From contig NZ_RCVR01000008.1 of the NCBI RefSeq assembly GCF_016107305.1, positions 62,001 through 126,000 of the forward strand: DNA of 64,000 nucleotides, in the 5' to 3' direction. Every line of letters starts with the position of its first letter. Position 1 is the first letter of the stretch. The stretch is from Roseomonas sp. KE2513. GTDB taxonomy: Bacteria > Pseudomonadota > Alphaproteobacteria > Acetobacterales > Acetobacteraceae. Below are positions 34,925-43,767 of this stretch, in pieces. The position numbers and the translations under genes were made by a program. The notes beneath the pieces are model-generated. The model was not told where the DNA came from. It saw nothing but the letters and a program-made list of their open reading frames with translations, and ran no database searches.

Positions 34925-35902
34925 GTGCTGCACCGTCGTGACATGATGGGGGCCCTGGCCGCGCTGGCGCCGTTGCCCGCCCTAGCGCAAGCGCCGTCCT
35001 GGCCGACGCGCCCCATCCAGATGATCGTGGCCTTCCCGCCGGGCGGGCAGGCCGACGTGACGGCCCGGCCGCTGGCGGCGGCGCTGGAGCGAGTGCTGGG
35101 CCAGCCCCTGCCAGTAGTGAACCGCGCGGGCGCGGGCGGTATCGTCGGCAGCGCGAGCGTCGCACGCGCGGCGCCGGACGGCTACACCTCGCTCCTCGCG
35201 CTCTCGTCGCTTGCCATGCTGCCGGAGAGCGAGCGCATCCAGGGGCGCGTGCCTGCCTATACGGTGGAGCAGTTCGCGCCGATCGCGCGCATCACCGCTG
35301 ATCCTACGGTGCTCGTCGTGCCGGCCAACTCGCCCTGGCACTCTCTGGAGGAGTTCGTGGCGGACGCAAAGAAGCGGCCGGGCGCAATTACCTTCGGCTC
35401 CGCCGGCAACTACTCCACGCTGCACGTCGCCATGGCGATGCTGACGGCAGCGGCGGGGCTCGACATGCTGCACGTGCCCTTTCAGGGCGGCGGACCGGCG
35501 CTGACGGCGCTGCTCTCGGGCACGCTGGACTCGCTCGCCTCCGGCCCCGGCCCCGCTCTGTCCCATGTGAAGGAGGGGCGGCTGCGTGCTCTCGCGAGCT
35601 GGGGGCGGGAGCGCATCCCAGGTTTCGAGGACGTGCCGACCTTCATCGAGAAGGGCTACACGGATGTGGAGTTCTACATCTGGACGGGCCTCTTCCTGCC
35701 GCTCGCGACACCGGCGCCGGTGCAGGAGCGGATGCGCGCCGCGCTGCGCCAGGTCTGCGAGAAGGACGAGAGCCTGAAGCGGGCGCTGGACGCCGCAGGT
35801 AGCCCCATTGCCTACCAGGACGGCGAGGCCTTCGAGCGCTTCTTCCGCGAGGACAGCGCGCGGCTGGTGCGCGCGGTGCAGCGCATCGGCAAGGTGGACT
35901 AG
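34925..35902 (+). CDS. Bug/TctC-family solute receptor
   Basis: A 325-residue receptor started at GTG 34925 (GGGAGG six bases upstream), giving the leader MLHRRDMMGALAALAPLPALAQ. Bug blocks: WPTRPIQMIVAFPPGGQADVTARP, VVNRAGAGGIVGSA, DGYTSLLALSSLAM, VPFQGGGPALTALLSGTLDSL, and VPTFIEKGYTDVEFYIWTG. It is second in the operon, 96 bases after the FAH gene and 20 before another Bug gene. It presumably captures the pathway substrate in the periplasm. The membrane partner is not in the window. Confidence 0.9.
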   Translation: MLHRRDMMGALAALAPLPALAQAPSWPTRPIQMIVAFPPGGQADVTARPLAAALERVLGQPLPVVNRAGAGGIVGSASVARAAPDGYTSLLALSSLAMLPESERIQGRVPAYTVEQFAPIARITADPTVLVVPANSPWHSLEEFVADAKKRPGAITFGSAGNYSTLHVAMAMLTAAAGLDMLHVPFQGGGPALTALLSGTLDSLASGPGPALSHVKEGRLRALASWGRERIPGFEDVPTFIEKGYTDVEFYIWTGLFLPLATPAPVQERMRAALRQVCEKDESLKRALDAAGSPIAYQDGEAFERFFREDSARLVRAVQRIGKVD

Positions 35903-35922
35903 GGGCGGGAGGGAACGGGCAG

Positions 35923-36903
35923 ATGACGAGCGTGATCACGCGGCGCGGACTGGGCCTTCTGGCGGCGGGAGGGCTGACGGCACCGGCGATCGCCCTCGCG
36001 CAGGACGCCGCATGGCCCTCGCGGCCAGTGCGGATCATCGTGCCCTTCGGCGCCGGCGGCTCCGCCGACATCGCGGCGCGCAATGTGGCGGAGGCGCTGA
36101 CGGGATCGCTCGGCCAGCCCTTCGTTATCGAGAACCGGCCGGGCGCCGGGGCGGTGATCGGCACCGATGTCGTCGTGAAGGCGCCGCCGGATGGCTACAC
36201 CATCCTGATGATGTCCAACACGCACACGGCGAACGAGACGCTGATCACGAACCGGCCCTATGTGCTGATGCGGGACCTTGCGGCGGTGGCTGCGGTGAAT
36301 GTCGCGCACCACGTTCTGGCGGTGCATCCCTCACTCGGCGTGAACAGCGTGGCGGAACTGATCGCGAAGGCGAAGGCGCAGCCCGGCAAGATCGACTACG
36401 CCTCCTCCGGTCCTGGCACGCCCTATCACATCGCGGGCGAGGTGTTCCGGGCAATGACGGGAATTGAGATCCAGCACATTCCCTTCCGCTCCTCGGGCGA
36501 GGCGCGGACGGCGGTCATTTCCGGCACGGTGCCGATGATGTTCGACGCGATCCCGACAATGGAGCCACACCTGCAGGGCGGACGGGCCAAGGGGCTCGCG
36601 ACGACCGGCCCGCAGCGCGACCCGCTGCTGCCGGAACTGCCGACGGTGGCCGAGACGGTGCCCGGCTACGAGGCCTCCATCTGGCTCGGATTGATGGCGC
36701 CGCTCGCGATGCCTAAGCCGATCGTGGACAAGCTGAACGGTGCGGTGAACGCCTGGCTCGCACGTCCGCAGACGCGGGAGGCCATGGCGAAGCAGGGCGC
36801 TCAGCCCATGCCCATGTCGGTCGCGGAATTCGACGCCTTCCTGCGCAAGGACGTGGAGACGCAGCGCAACTACGTTCGCATGGCGAAGATAGAGGTGAAC
36901 TAG
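35923..36903 (+). CDS. Bug/TctC-family solute receptor
   Basis: A 326-residue receptor with leader ITRRGLGLLAAGGLTAPAIALAQ (Tat-like). Blocks: WPSRPVRIIVPFGAGGSADIAAR, FVIENRPGAGAVIGTDV, DGYTILMMSNTHTANETLI, IPFRSSGEARTAVISGTVPMMF, and LPTVAETVPGYEASIWLG. It directly follows another Bug gene and leads by one base into the molybdenum hydroxylase genes, so the coupling to the pathway is tight. It is well diverged from its neighbour, so two ligands or two affinities are likely. Confidence 0.9.
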   Translation: MTSVITRRGLGLLAAGGLTAPAIALAQDAAWPSRPVRIIVPFGAGGSADIAARNVAEALTGSLGQPFVIENRPGAGAVIGTDVVVKAPPDGYTILMMSNTHTANETLITNRPYVLMRDLAAVAAVNVAHHVLAVHPSLGVNSVAELIAKAKAQPGKIDYASSGPGTPYHIAGEVFRAMTGIEIQHIPFRSSGEARTAVISGTVPMMFDAIPTMEPHLQGGRAKGLATTGPQRDPLLPELPTVAETVPGYEASIWLGLMAPLAMPKPIVDKLNGAVNAWLARPQTREAMAKQGAQPMPMSVAEFDAFLRKDVETQRNYVRMAKIEVN

Positions 36904-36904
36904 A

Positions 36905-37378
36905 ATGGACGTATCCTTCACGCTGAACGGCACGCCCGTTCGGGTGGAGGCGCCCGAGGGCATGACGCTGCTGCACGCGCTGCGCGGGCCTCTGGGACTG
37001 AGCGGACCGCGCTTCGGCTGCGGAGCGGAGGCCTGCGGCTGCTGCTACGTCGCCATCGACGGCGAGCCTCGCCCCTCCTGTGCCCTGCCGGCGGAAGCGG
37101 TGCAGGGGCGCGCAGTCGGCACGGTGGAGGGGCTGGGCACGCCGGAAGCGCCACATCCGCTCCAGTCGGCCTTCCTGGAGGAGCAGGCGGGGCAGTGCGG
37201 CTACTGCCTCTCGGGCATCCTCGTCAGCGCGGCGGCGCTGCTGGAGCGTAATCCAGATCCGAACGAGGCGGCGGTGCGCGCGGCACTGGAGCCGCATCTT
37301 TGCCGCTGCGGTGCCCATAACCGGATGATCCGCGCGGTGCTGCGCGCGGCGCGAGCCATGAGCGGGGCAAGCGCGTGA
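36905..37378 (+). CDS. Molybdenum hydroxylase small subunit, two [2Fe-2S] clusters
   Basis: A 157-residue iron-sulfur subunit of the xanthine dehydrogenase family. The plant-type ferredoxin cluster region is FGCGAEACGCCYVAIDGEPRPSC and the second cluster is in GQCGYCLSGILV with HLCRCGAHNRM. Two-subunit enzymes of this form (isoquinoline 1-oxidoreductase, nicotinate dehydrogenase NicA type) pass electrons to a cytochrome rather than to a FAD subunit. No FAD subunit is present here, which fits that class. It overlaps the large subunit by GTGA. Confidence 0.93.
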   Translation: MDVSFTLNGTPVRVEAPEGMTLLHALRGPLGLSGPRFGCGAEACGCCYVAIDGEPRPSCALPAEAVQGRAVGTVEGLGTPEAPHPLQSAFLEEQAGQCGYCLSGILVSAAALLERNPDPNEAAVRAALEPHLCRCGAHNRMIRAVLRAARAMSGASA

Positions 37379-39519
37379 ACCTCGCCTTCGGCTTTCCTAT
37401 GGGGCAGGCCGGCAATGCGCCGGACCTGCCGGGCAGCCTGAGGGCGGCACCGCGGCTCTCGAACTGGCTGCGCTTCTCGCCGGGCGGCACCGTCGCGGTC
37501 ACGCCGGGGAAGGTGGAGATCGGCCAGGGCATCTTGACGGCCCTGGCGCAGATCGCGGCCGATGAGCTGGACATGCCGCTCGACCGCGTGCGCATCGCCG
37601 CGGCCTCCACGCCCGGCAGCCCGAACGAGGGGGTGACATCGGGCAGCCTCTCGATCCAGGAGAGCGGCACGGCCATCCGCCACGCCTGTGCGGAGGCGCG
37701 CGCCATCCACCTTCGCCTCGCCGCGGCGCGCGCGGGCGTTGAGCCGGGGGCGATCCGCGTGGAGGACGGCGTCTTCCTCGGCCCGGATGGTGCCGCGCTC
37801 GGCGCCTACTGGACCCAGGCGGAGGAAGCGCTGCTGGAGGTGGAGGCGCGGGGTGACGTGGCGCCGAAGCCGGCTTCGCGGCGCGGCGTCGCCGGCCAGG
37901 CGTCCGCGCGGCTCGACCTGCCGGACAAGGTCTTCGGCGCGCCGCGCTACGTGCACGACCTGCGGCTGCCGGGAATGCTGCACGCGCGGATGGTGCGGCC
38001 CCCCGCGCGGGTAGCCACCCTGGCCGAGCTGCGGGAGGGACCGCTGCCTGGGGACGCGGCAGTGCTGCGCCTGGGCAACCTCCTGGCCGTGGTCGCCTCG
38101 GAGGAATGGGCGGCGGATGCCGCGGCGGCGCGCGTTGCGGCGCGTGCGCGCTGGGAGACGCGCGAATCCCTGCCGGACGAGAACGACCTTCCCGCCTGGA
38201 TCGAGGCGACACCGGCCCAGCGAACGGAGGTCGCCCGCCAGAACGACCCGTCGCCTCCAGCGGTGCACACGATATCGGCCCGCTTCGCGCGGCCCTACCT
38301 TGCGCACGGCTCCATTGGCCCCTCCTGCGCCGTCGCGCGCTGGGAAGGAGAGGCGGTGGAGATTTGGACCCACAGCCAGGGCATCTACAACCTGCGCGCC
38401 GACCTCGTGACGGTGCTCGGGCTGGACGCCGCCAGCATCACCGTGCGCCACATGGAGGGCGCGGGCTGCTACGGCCATAACGGCGCGGACGACGTGGCCC
38501 TGGATGCGGCGCTGGTAGCACGCGCGTATCCCGGCCGCCCCTTGCGCGTGCGCTGGAGCCGCGCGGAGGAGCTCGCCTGGTCGCCGCATTCCCCGGCCGC
38601 CATCGCCGATATCGAGGCGGCCGTCGATGCGGATGGGATGCTCTGCACCTGGCGGACGGTGCTGCGCGGCAACGGGCACTCCTCGCGTCCCGGGCGGGCG
38701 AAGGACCCGACGCTACTCTCGGCCGGCTATCTCGACCCGCCCTTCCCGCTGCCGGTGGCGATCGACGCGCCAATGGCCGGCGGGGGCGGGGGGCAGCGGA
38801 ACTCGGTGCCGGGCTACCGCGTGCCTTCGCTCGACGTCTCGATGCACCGGCTGCTGGAAATGCCCATTCGCAGCTCCGCCCTGCGGGGCCTGGGCGCGCT
38901 GCTGAATGTCTGGGCGACCGAGTCCGTGATGGACGAGCTGGCCGCGCGCACCGGCCAGGATCCCGTCGCCTTCCGCCTGCGCCACCTTGAGGACGACCCG
39001 CGCGCCGCCGCCGTGCTGCGCGAGGTGGCGACCATGTGTGGCTGGCCGCGCGCCGCGGCGGGGGAGGGAATCGGCACCGGCATCGCCGTCGCCCGCTACA
39101 AGGGCACGGGCGGCTGGTGCGCGGTCGCGGCGGAGGTGGAGGCGGCCGAAGTGGTGCGCTGCCGCCACCTCTGGATCGCGGCCGATCTTGGCGAGATCAT
39201 CAACCCCGACGGCGCGGCCAACCAGCTCGAAGGGGGCGCGCTTCAGGCGGTCTCCATCGCGCTGAAGGAGGCCCTGCGCTTCGACCGGCTGAACGTGACC
39301 AGCGATTCCTGGGAGACCTACCCGATCCTGCGCTTCTCCGAGGTGCCGGCGGTGGAGCTGCGCCTGATTGGCCCGCAGGACGCGCCGCCGCTGGGCGCGG
39401 GCGAGCCCTCGCTGGGGCCGACGGTGGCGGCCATCGCTGCTGGCATCCACGCCGCCCTCGGCATCCGCCCACGCGCCATGCCCTTCACGCCCGATAACCT
39501 CGCCGCCGCCATGGAATAG
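37375..39519 (+). CDS. Molybdenum hydroxylase large subunit (IorB/NicB-like)
   Basis: A 714-residue molybdopterin cytosine dinucleotide-type subunit begun at GTG 37375. Family blocks: LRFSPGGTVAVTPGKVEIGQGILTAL, IQESGTAIRHACAEAR, the AldOxase fold region LPDKVFGAPRYVHDLRLPGMLHARMVRPP, GSIGPSCAVARWEG, MEGAGCYGHNGADDVALDAALVA, and SSALRGLGALLNVWATESVMDELA. The likely catalytic Glu is in PPLGAGEPSLGPT near the C-terminus. It hydroxylates a carbon next to a ring nitrogen in known relatives, using water. No Tat signal is seen, so it is cytoplasmic. The separate cytochrome acceptor and insertion factors are not in the window. Confidence 0.92.
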   Translation: MNLAFGFPMGQAGNAPDLPGSLRAAPRLSNWLRFSPGGTVAVTPGKVEIGQGILTALAQIAADELDMPLDRVRIAAASTPGSPNEGVTSGSLSIQESGTAIRHACAEARAIHLRLAAARAGVEPGAIRVEDGVFLGPDGAALGAYWTQAEEALLEVEARGDVAPKPASRRGVAGQASARLDLPDKVFGAPRYVHDLRLPGMLHARMVRPPARVATLAELREGPLPGDAAVLRLGNLLAVVASEEWAADAAAARVAARARWETRESLPDENDLPAWIEATPAQRTEVARQNDPSPPAVHTISARFARPYLAHGSIGPSCAVARWEGEAVEIWTHSQGIYNLRADLVTVLGLDAASITVRHMEGAGCYGHNGADDVALDAALVARAYPGRPLRVRWSRAEELAWSPHSPAAIADIEAAVDADGMLCTWRTVLRGNGHSSRPGRAKDPTLLSAGYLDPPFPLPVAIDAPMAGGGGGQRNSVPGYRVPSLDVSMHRLLEMPIRSSALRGLGALLNVWATESVMDELAARTGQDPVAFRLRHLEDDPRAAAVLREVATMCGWPRAAAGEGIGTGIAVARYKGTGGWCAVAAEVEAAEVVRCRHLWIAADLGEIINPDGAANQLEGGALQAVSIALKEALRFDRLNVTSDSWETYPILRFSEVPAVELRLIGPQDAPPLGAGEPSLGPTVAAIAAGIHAALGIRPRAMPFTPDNLAAAME

Positions 39520-39523
39520 ACAC

Positions 39524-40516
39524 TTGCCCGAGAATCTCCGCCTTACCCTCGCCTGCCACAGCTCGGACCGCACGCGGCCCATCATCGACGGCCGCGTGGA
39601 GGTTGCGGGCGTCACGCTCACGGTGCTGCCGGGGGAGCCGGAGGACATCTTCCGCCGCGCGCTTCGCGACCGCGCCTTCGACGTGACGGAGCTGTCGATG
39701 AGCAGCCACATCGTCACCACGGCCCGCGGCGACGCGCCCTATATCGGTATTCCCGTCTTTCCCTCCCGCTCCTTCCGCCACGCCGCGATCTATGTGCGGA
39801 CGGACCGCGGCATCCGCACGGCGGCGGACCTCGCGGGCAAGCGGATCGGGCTGCCGGAATACCAGCAGACCGCGGCGCTCTGGGTGCGCGGGGCGCTGCG
39901 CGAGTACTACGGCGTGGACACGCGCAGCATCGCCTGGCGCACCGGCGGGCTGGAGGAGACCGGCGGCAGCGAGCGCGTGGCGCTGAAGCTGCCGCCCGAG
40001 CTGGACGTGCGGCCGATCGGGCCGGAGGAGACGCTGAACGGGCTTCTCGCCTCGGGCGGGATCGACGCGATCATCGGGCCGCGTCCGCCCTCCTGCTTCC
40101 TGAACCGATCCGCCCCGGTGGACCGCCTCTATCCGGATTACCGGACGGAGGAGGAAGCCTATTACCGCGCGACCGGCTTCTTCCCGATCATGCACTGCAT
40201 GGCGCTGCGCAAGGAACTCGCGGCCGAGCATCCCTGGCTGCCGCTGGAGCTGTTCCGCGCCTTCTCCCGCGCGCGGGCGATGGCAGTCGCCGACCTCTCG
40301 CTGGTGAATGTCCTCCGCGCCTCGCTCCCCTGGATCGCAGCAGAGGCGGAGGCGCAGACGCGGATCATGGGCGGCGATCCCTGGCCCTATGGCTTCCGCC
40401 GCAACCGCGACGAACTGGCCGCCATGATCCGCTACGCCCTCGCCGACGGCCTGGCCGCGCGCGAGATCGCGCCGGAAGACCTTTTCCATGCGAGCGTGCT
40501 GGATGCCGTGCCGTGA
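39524..40516 (+). CDS. 4,5-dihydroxyphthalate decarboxylase-like protein
   Basis: A 330-residue protein begun at TTG 39524, four bases after the hydroxylase stop. It matches the 4,5-dihydroxyphthalate decarboxylase (Pht5) family, which has a periplasmic-binding-protein fold: LRLTLACHSSDRTRPIIDGRVEVAGVTLTVLP, FDVTELSMSSHIVTTARGD, IGIPVFPSRSFRHAAIYVRTD, and ATGFFPIMHCMALRKELA. No signal peptide is present, favouring a cytoplasmic enzyme over a transport receptor. In this operon it would remove a carboxyl group from a hydroxylated aromatic or heteroaromatic acid. Substrate is inference. Confidence 0.85.
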   Translation: MPENLRLTLACHSSDRTRPIIDGRVEVAGVTLTVLPGEPEDIFRRALRDRAFDVTELSMSSHIVTTARGDAPYIGIPVFPSRSFRHAAIYVRTDRGIRTAADLAGKRIGLPEYQQTAALWVRGALREYYGVDTRSIAWRTGGLEETGGSERVALKLPPELDVRPIGPEETLNGLLASGGIDAIIGPRPPSCFLNRSAPVDRLYPDYRTEEEAYYRATGFFPIMHCMALRKELAAEHPWLPLELFRAFSRARAMAVADLSLVNVLRASLPWIAAEAEAQTRIMGGDPWPYGFRRNRDELAAMIRYALADGLAAREIAPEDLFHASVLDAVP

Positions 40517-40568
40517 TGTGCAGGGCGAACGAACCCGCGACAGACGGGACAGATGGGAGTGAACGGGC

Positions 40569-41555
40569 ATGCGTGAGAGGATGGGGCGCCGCGGCTTCGC
40601 GACGCTGGCCGCGGCGGGGCTGATCGCACCGCGCGCGGCAAGGGCGCAAGGAGCGGAGGCCTATCCGGCCCGTCCCGTGCGGATCGTGCTGCCGGTGGCG
40701 CCGGGCGGCTCGACCGACACGATCGGCCGCGTGCTCGCGGACGAGCTGGTGAAGAAGGGCCGCGGCACCTTCTTCGTGGAGAACCGCCCCGGCGCAGGCG
40801 GCAACCTCGCCTACCAGCTCGTCGCCCAATCCGCGCCGGATGGGCAGACGCTGCTGGTGGCCGTGGACTCGTTGACGGTGAACCCGAGCTTGTTCCGCGA
40901 TGCCGGCTACGACCCGATCGCGAACTTCGCGCCTGTCACGCTGATGGCGCGCATCCCGCACGTGCTGGTGACGCATCGAAACGGCCCGGCGAAGACCTTC
41001 GCGGAGTTCATGGAGATCGCCAAGCGCGACCCCAACCGGTTGCAGGTGGCCATCTCCGGCTTCGGCAGCGGCGGGCATCTCTCGGGCGCGGTGATCCAGC
41101 ACGAGACGGGGGCGCGCTGGTCCGTCATCCCCTATCGCGGCGGATCGACGCCGATGAACGACCTCATGGCTGGCAACGTGGACGCAGCCTTCGTGACGCT
41201 CGGTGCGGTGATCGGCCTCATCCGCGGCGGACAGGTGGTGCCGCTGGCGATCACCACGCCGCAGCGCTTCCCACTGCTGCCGGATGTGCCGACGGTCGCC
41301 GAGGTATCGATCCCCGGCTACGACGTGCCGAACTGGTATGGTCTGCTGGCCCCCGCCGGCACGCCGGCACCCATCATCGCAAAGCTAAACGAGTGGGCTA
41401 ACGCCGCGCTCGCCGAGCCGGCCGTGCGGCAGACCCTGCTGGAGAACGGCTTCGAAATCGTTGGCGGACCGCCGGAGCAGCTTGGCACACTGGTGCGGGA
41501 CAGTGTGCCGCGCTGGCGCAACCTCATCCGCGACGCGGGCCTCCGGGCCGAATGA
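40569..41555 (+). CDS. Bug/TctC-family solute receptor
   Basis: A 328-residue receptor with leader MRERMGRRGFATLAAAGLIA...ARAQ and GGGAG upstream. Blocks: YPARPVRIVLPVAPGGSTDTIGR, FVENRPGAGGNLAYQ, DGQTLLVAVDSLTVNPSLF, IPYRGGSTPMNDLMAGNVDAAF, and VPTVAEVSIPGYDVPNWYG. It is the third Bug receptor of the operon and overlaps the alpha/beta hydrolase by ATGA. Confidence 0.9.
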   Translation: MRERMGRRGFATLAAAGLIAPRAARAQGAEAYPARPVRIVLPVAPGGSTDTIGRVLADELVKKGRGTFFVENRPGAGGNLAYQLVAQSAPDGQTLLVAVDSLTVNPSLFRDAGYDPIANFAPVTLMARIPHVLVTHRNGPAKTFAEFMEIAKRDPNRLQVAISGFGSGGHLSGAVIQHETGARWSVIPYRGGSTPMNDLMAGNVDAAFVTLGAVIGLIRGGQVVPLAITTPQRFPLLPDVPTVAEVSIPGYDVPNWYGLLAPAGTPAPIIAKLNEWANAALAEPAVRQTLLENGFEIVGGPPEQLGTLVRDSVPRWRNLIRDAGLRAE

Positions 41556-42484
41556 GCACCATCGGGAGAACGGGCGTGGACACGAACACCGGCGGCACCA
41601 TCGAGGCCGAGCAGCACTGGGCGATGAAAGGCGACGTTCGCCTCGCCGTCTATCGCAAGCGCCTGGCGGGGGCGGGGGATCAGCCGATCCTCTTCCTCGT
41701 CCACGGCTCCTCCTTCGGCGGCGAGGGCGGCTTCGACCTCGATGTGCCCGGCAAGCCCGGCTACTCCTTCATGGAGGAATTCGCGCGCCGCGGCTTCGAT
41801 GTCTGGACGATGGATTTCGAGGGCTACGGCCGCTCCTCGCGCACAACGTCGAACTCGAACCTCTCCATGGCCGCCGAGGACCTGCGCGCCGCGACCGACG
41901 TGGTGTTCGAGCGCACCGGCCGCCGCTCCGCCATGTTCTACGGCTCCTCCTCCGGCGCCCTGAGGGCGGCGCTCTTCGGTGAGGCGCATCCGGAGCGCGT
42001 CGAACGCGTGATCCTCGACGCCTTCGTCTATACCGGGGAGGGCGCGCCGACGCTGATCAAGCGGCGCGAGCGGCTGGAGGAGTGGCGGTCCTCCCACATC
42101 CGCAAGGTGGACCGCGCCTTCTTCCACTCCATCTTCAACCGCGACCTGCCCGGCACCTCCGAGGAGGGCATCGCGGACGCGCTGGCCGACTACGAGCTGG
42201 CGCTGGGCGACACGATGCCGACCGGCACCTATCTCGACATGTGCGCGAACCTGCCGGTGGTGACGCCGGAGAAGCTGACCTGCCCCGTGATGATCGTGCG
42301 CGGCGAGCACGACGGCATCGCGACGGAGGAGGATCTGCTGAACTACTTCGCCAAGCTCGGCACCAACGACCGGCGCTTCGTGGTGATCCCGGGCATGGCG
42401 CATGTCTCCTATCTCTCGAAGAACCGTGCGATCTTCTTCCAGGCGATGGAGGAGTTCCTGCGCCCGCCCGCCCGCGCTCTCTGA
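41552..42484 (+). CDS. Alpha/beta hydrolase
   Basis: A 310-residue alpha/beta hydrolase, last in the eight-gene operon. The oxyanion region is LFLVHGSSFGGEGGFDLD, the nucleophile elbow FYGSSSGALRAALFG (G-S-S-S-G), the acid IVRGEHDGIATEED and the His IPGMAHVSYLS. No leader is present. By position it could cleave an ester, an amide or a carbon-carbon bond in a ring-opened intermediate; the sequence alone does not decide. Confidence 0.88.
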   Translation: MSTIGRTGVDTNTGGTIEAEQHWAMKGDVRLAVYRKRLAGAGDQPILFLVHGSSFGGEGGFDLDVPGKPGYSFMEEFARRGFDVWTMDFEGYGRSSRTTSNSNLSMAAEDLRAATDVVFERTGRRSAMFYGSSSGALRAALFGEAHPERVERVILDAFVYTGEGAPTLIKRRERLEEWRSSHIRKVDRAFFHSIFNRDLPGTSEEGIADALADYELALGDTMPTGTYLDMCANLPVVTPEKLTCPVMIVRGEHDGIATEEDLLNYFAKLGTNDRRFVVIPGMAHVSYLSKNRAIFFQAMEEFLRPPARAL

Positions 42485-42490
42485 GCGGGC
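42470..42490. terminator. GC-rich hairpin at end of catabolic operon
   Basis: GCCCGC (42470-42475) and GCGGGC (42485-42490) pair across the stop codon of the hydrolase, in the only gap between the eight-gene operon and the converging unknown gene. The stem is short and has no T run. Confidence 0.35.
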
Positions 42491-42498
42491 GAGGCTAC

Positions 42499-43767
42499 TC
42501 AGCGCGGCGGGCGCAATCCGCCCAACAGGCGCTCGGCCGCATCGGGACCGATCAGGATCTCGGCCAGACGCATGACATCGGCACGGCGGAGGGGACTGGC
42601 CTCGCCGCCGCTCCGCGCCTCCTCCATGACGGTCTGGGCGGCAGATCTGAGGGCCCGGTCGTAGGTTTCCGCGCCGCCCAGCCGGCGGCCGGCGGCCTCG
42701 ATCCGGCGGAGGCAGCGCGCGGCTTCCTCCACCTTCGCGATCTCCAGGGAGGGGTCGGCGGGCATGTTGCGGACCCAGGACGTGACGGGCGTCAGGAACC
42801 CGTCCGCCAGCGTTTCCGAGAAGCCGGCGCGGCACGCCTCGTCGGCCACCTGGCGAAGCGCGAGCAGCTTCTCCCGGCGCTGGGGCGTCCCCACCAGGGC
42901 CGATCTCTCGAAATCCTCGATGAGCGCCCAGGCGGCTCTCGCGGCAGCCGCGGCGGCATTCCCCTTGTCGTCCTCCGGGGCGGATCTGGCGGCGGAGACA
43001 CGGGCGATGGAAGCGGCCAGTGCCTGATCGGTGGCGCGCTGCGCCGCCAGCACCAGGTGGTGCCCGCACCCGCTGGCGATTTCCATTGCCAGGGCGGCTA
43101 CGCCGGCCGGGCACGCCGCGTCGATGAGCACGAGGCGCAGCACGATCTCGAAAGCCTGGAGTCCCTCGGCAGCGGCGGCCATGAGCGGCTCGCGGCAGAG
43201 TTCGGGGGGCGGGCCCTCGGCAGCGCCGCGCAAGGCTGGCCAGAGGGCGATGCCGTGGCGCCAGCCGGCTTCACAACTGGCGCGAATCGGCGCGTAATCG
43301 CTATCGGCCAGCCCCGTCCGGCGCCAGCCATCGGGAGGGGTTGCGGGCAGGGCGGCGGTCGCGGCGGGCCAGAGCTGCCGACCAAGCTCGAGGACGGTGG
43401 CGGAATCCTCCCGTTGATGCCCGTCGCAGCCGGCCGCGATCCGTTCGGCGAACTTTCCGAGGGAGCGGTGCACCGCTTCGGCCAGGGAAGTAAGTGCCGA
43501 ACGCGGCACGGTGATCATGCCCGGCCGCCAATCCATGGGCGCCACGATCACGCCGTCCAGCGGCGTGAAGAGCAGGCGGGCGAAGCGCAAAGGGCGCGGG
43601 AAACCCTTTCCGCGCAGCCTCGGCCGCACCCGGCTGAGGATGGTGTCGGCCTCGGCGCGGTCGGGCAGGGCGTCAATCACGGAGATCACGCGCGCGAGCT
43701 GTTGCGGCGAGGCCTGCGACAGCGCGCCGCCGAGCTGGCGGAAATGGGCAAGGCCGGGCGTGCTCAA
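42499..43767 (-). CDS. Uncharacterised 422-residue protein, second gene of an unknown pair
   Basis: I do not recognise a named domain. The protein starts at TTG 43767, overlapping the stop of the preceding gene as TTGA, and is mostly alpha-helical and soluble. Notable blocks are LARVISVIDALPDRAEADTILSRVRPRLRGKGFPRPLRFARLLFTPLDGVIVAPMDWRPG near the N-terminus and LRRADVMRLAEILIGPDAAERLLGGLRPPR at the end. There is no signal peptide or membrane segment. Codon use looks like its neighbours, with no sign of recent transfer. I have an impression that the PLDGVI-x-P-x2-WRPG block recurs in alphaproteobacterial hypothetical proteins, but no function follows. Confidence 0.7.
   Translation of the reverse strand: MSTPGLAHFRQLGGALSQASPQQLARVISVIDALPDRAEADTILSRVRPRLRGKGFPRPLRFARLLFTPLDGVIVAPMDWRPGMITVPRSALTSLAEAVHRSLGKFAERIAAGCDGHQREDSATVLELGRQLWPAATAALPATPPDGWRRTGLADSDYAPIRASCEAGWRHGIALWPALRGAAEGPPPELCREPLMAAAAEGLQAFEIVLRLVLIDAACPAGVAALAMEIASGCGHHLVLAAQRATDQALAASIARVSAARSAPEDDKGNAAAAAARAAWALIEDFERSALVGTPQRREKLLALRQVADEACRAGFSETLADGFLTPVTSWVRNMPADPSLEIAKVEEAARCLRRIEAAGRRLGGAETYDRALRSAAQTVMEEARSGGEASPLRRADVMRLAEILIGPDAAERLLGGLRPPR

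Noticed and set aside
39524-40516. Transport receptor role for the dihydroxyphthalate-decarboxylase-like protein
   Set aside because: The fold is shared with binding proteins, but no signal peptide exists at the TTG start and the closest motif wording is that of the decarboxylase family.
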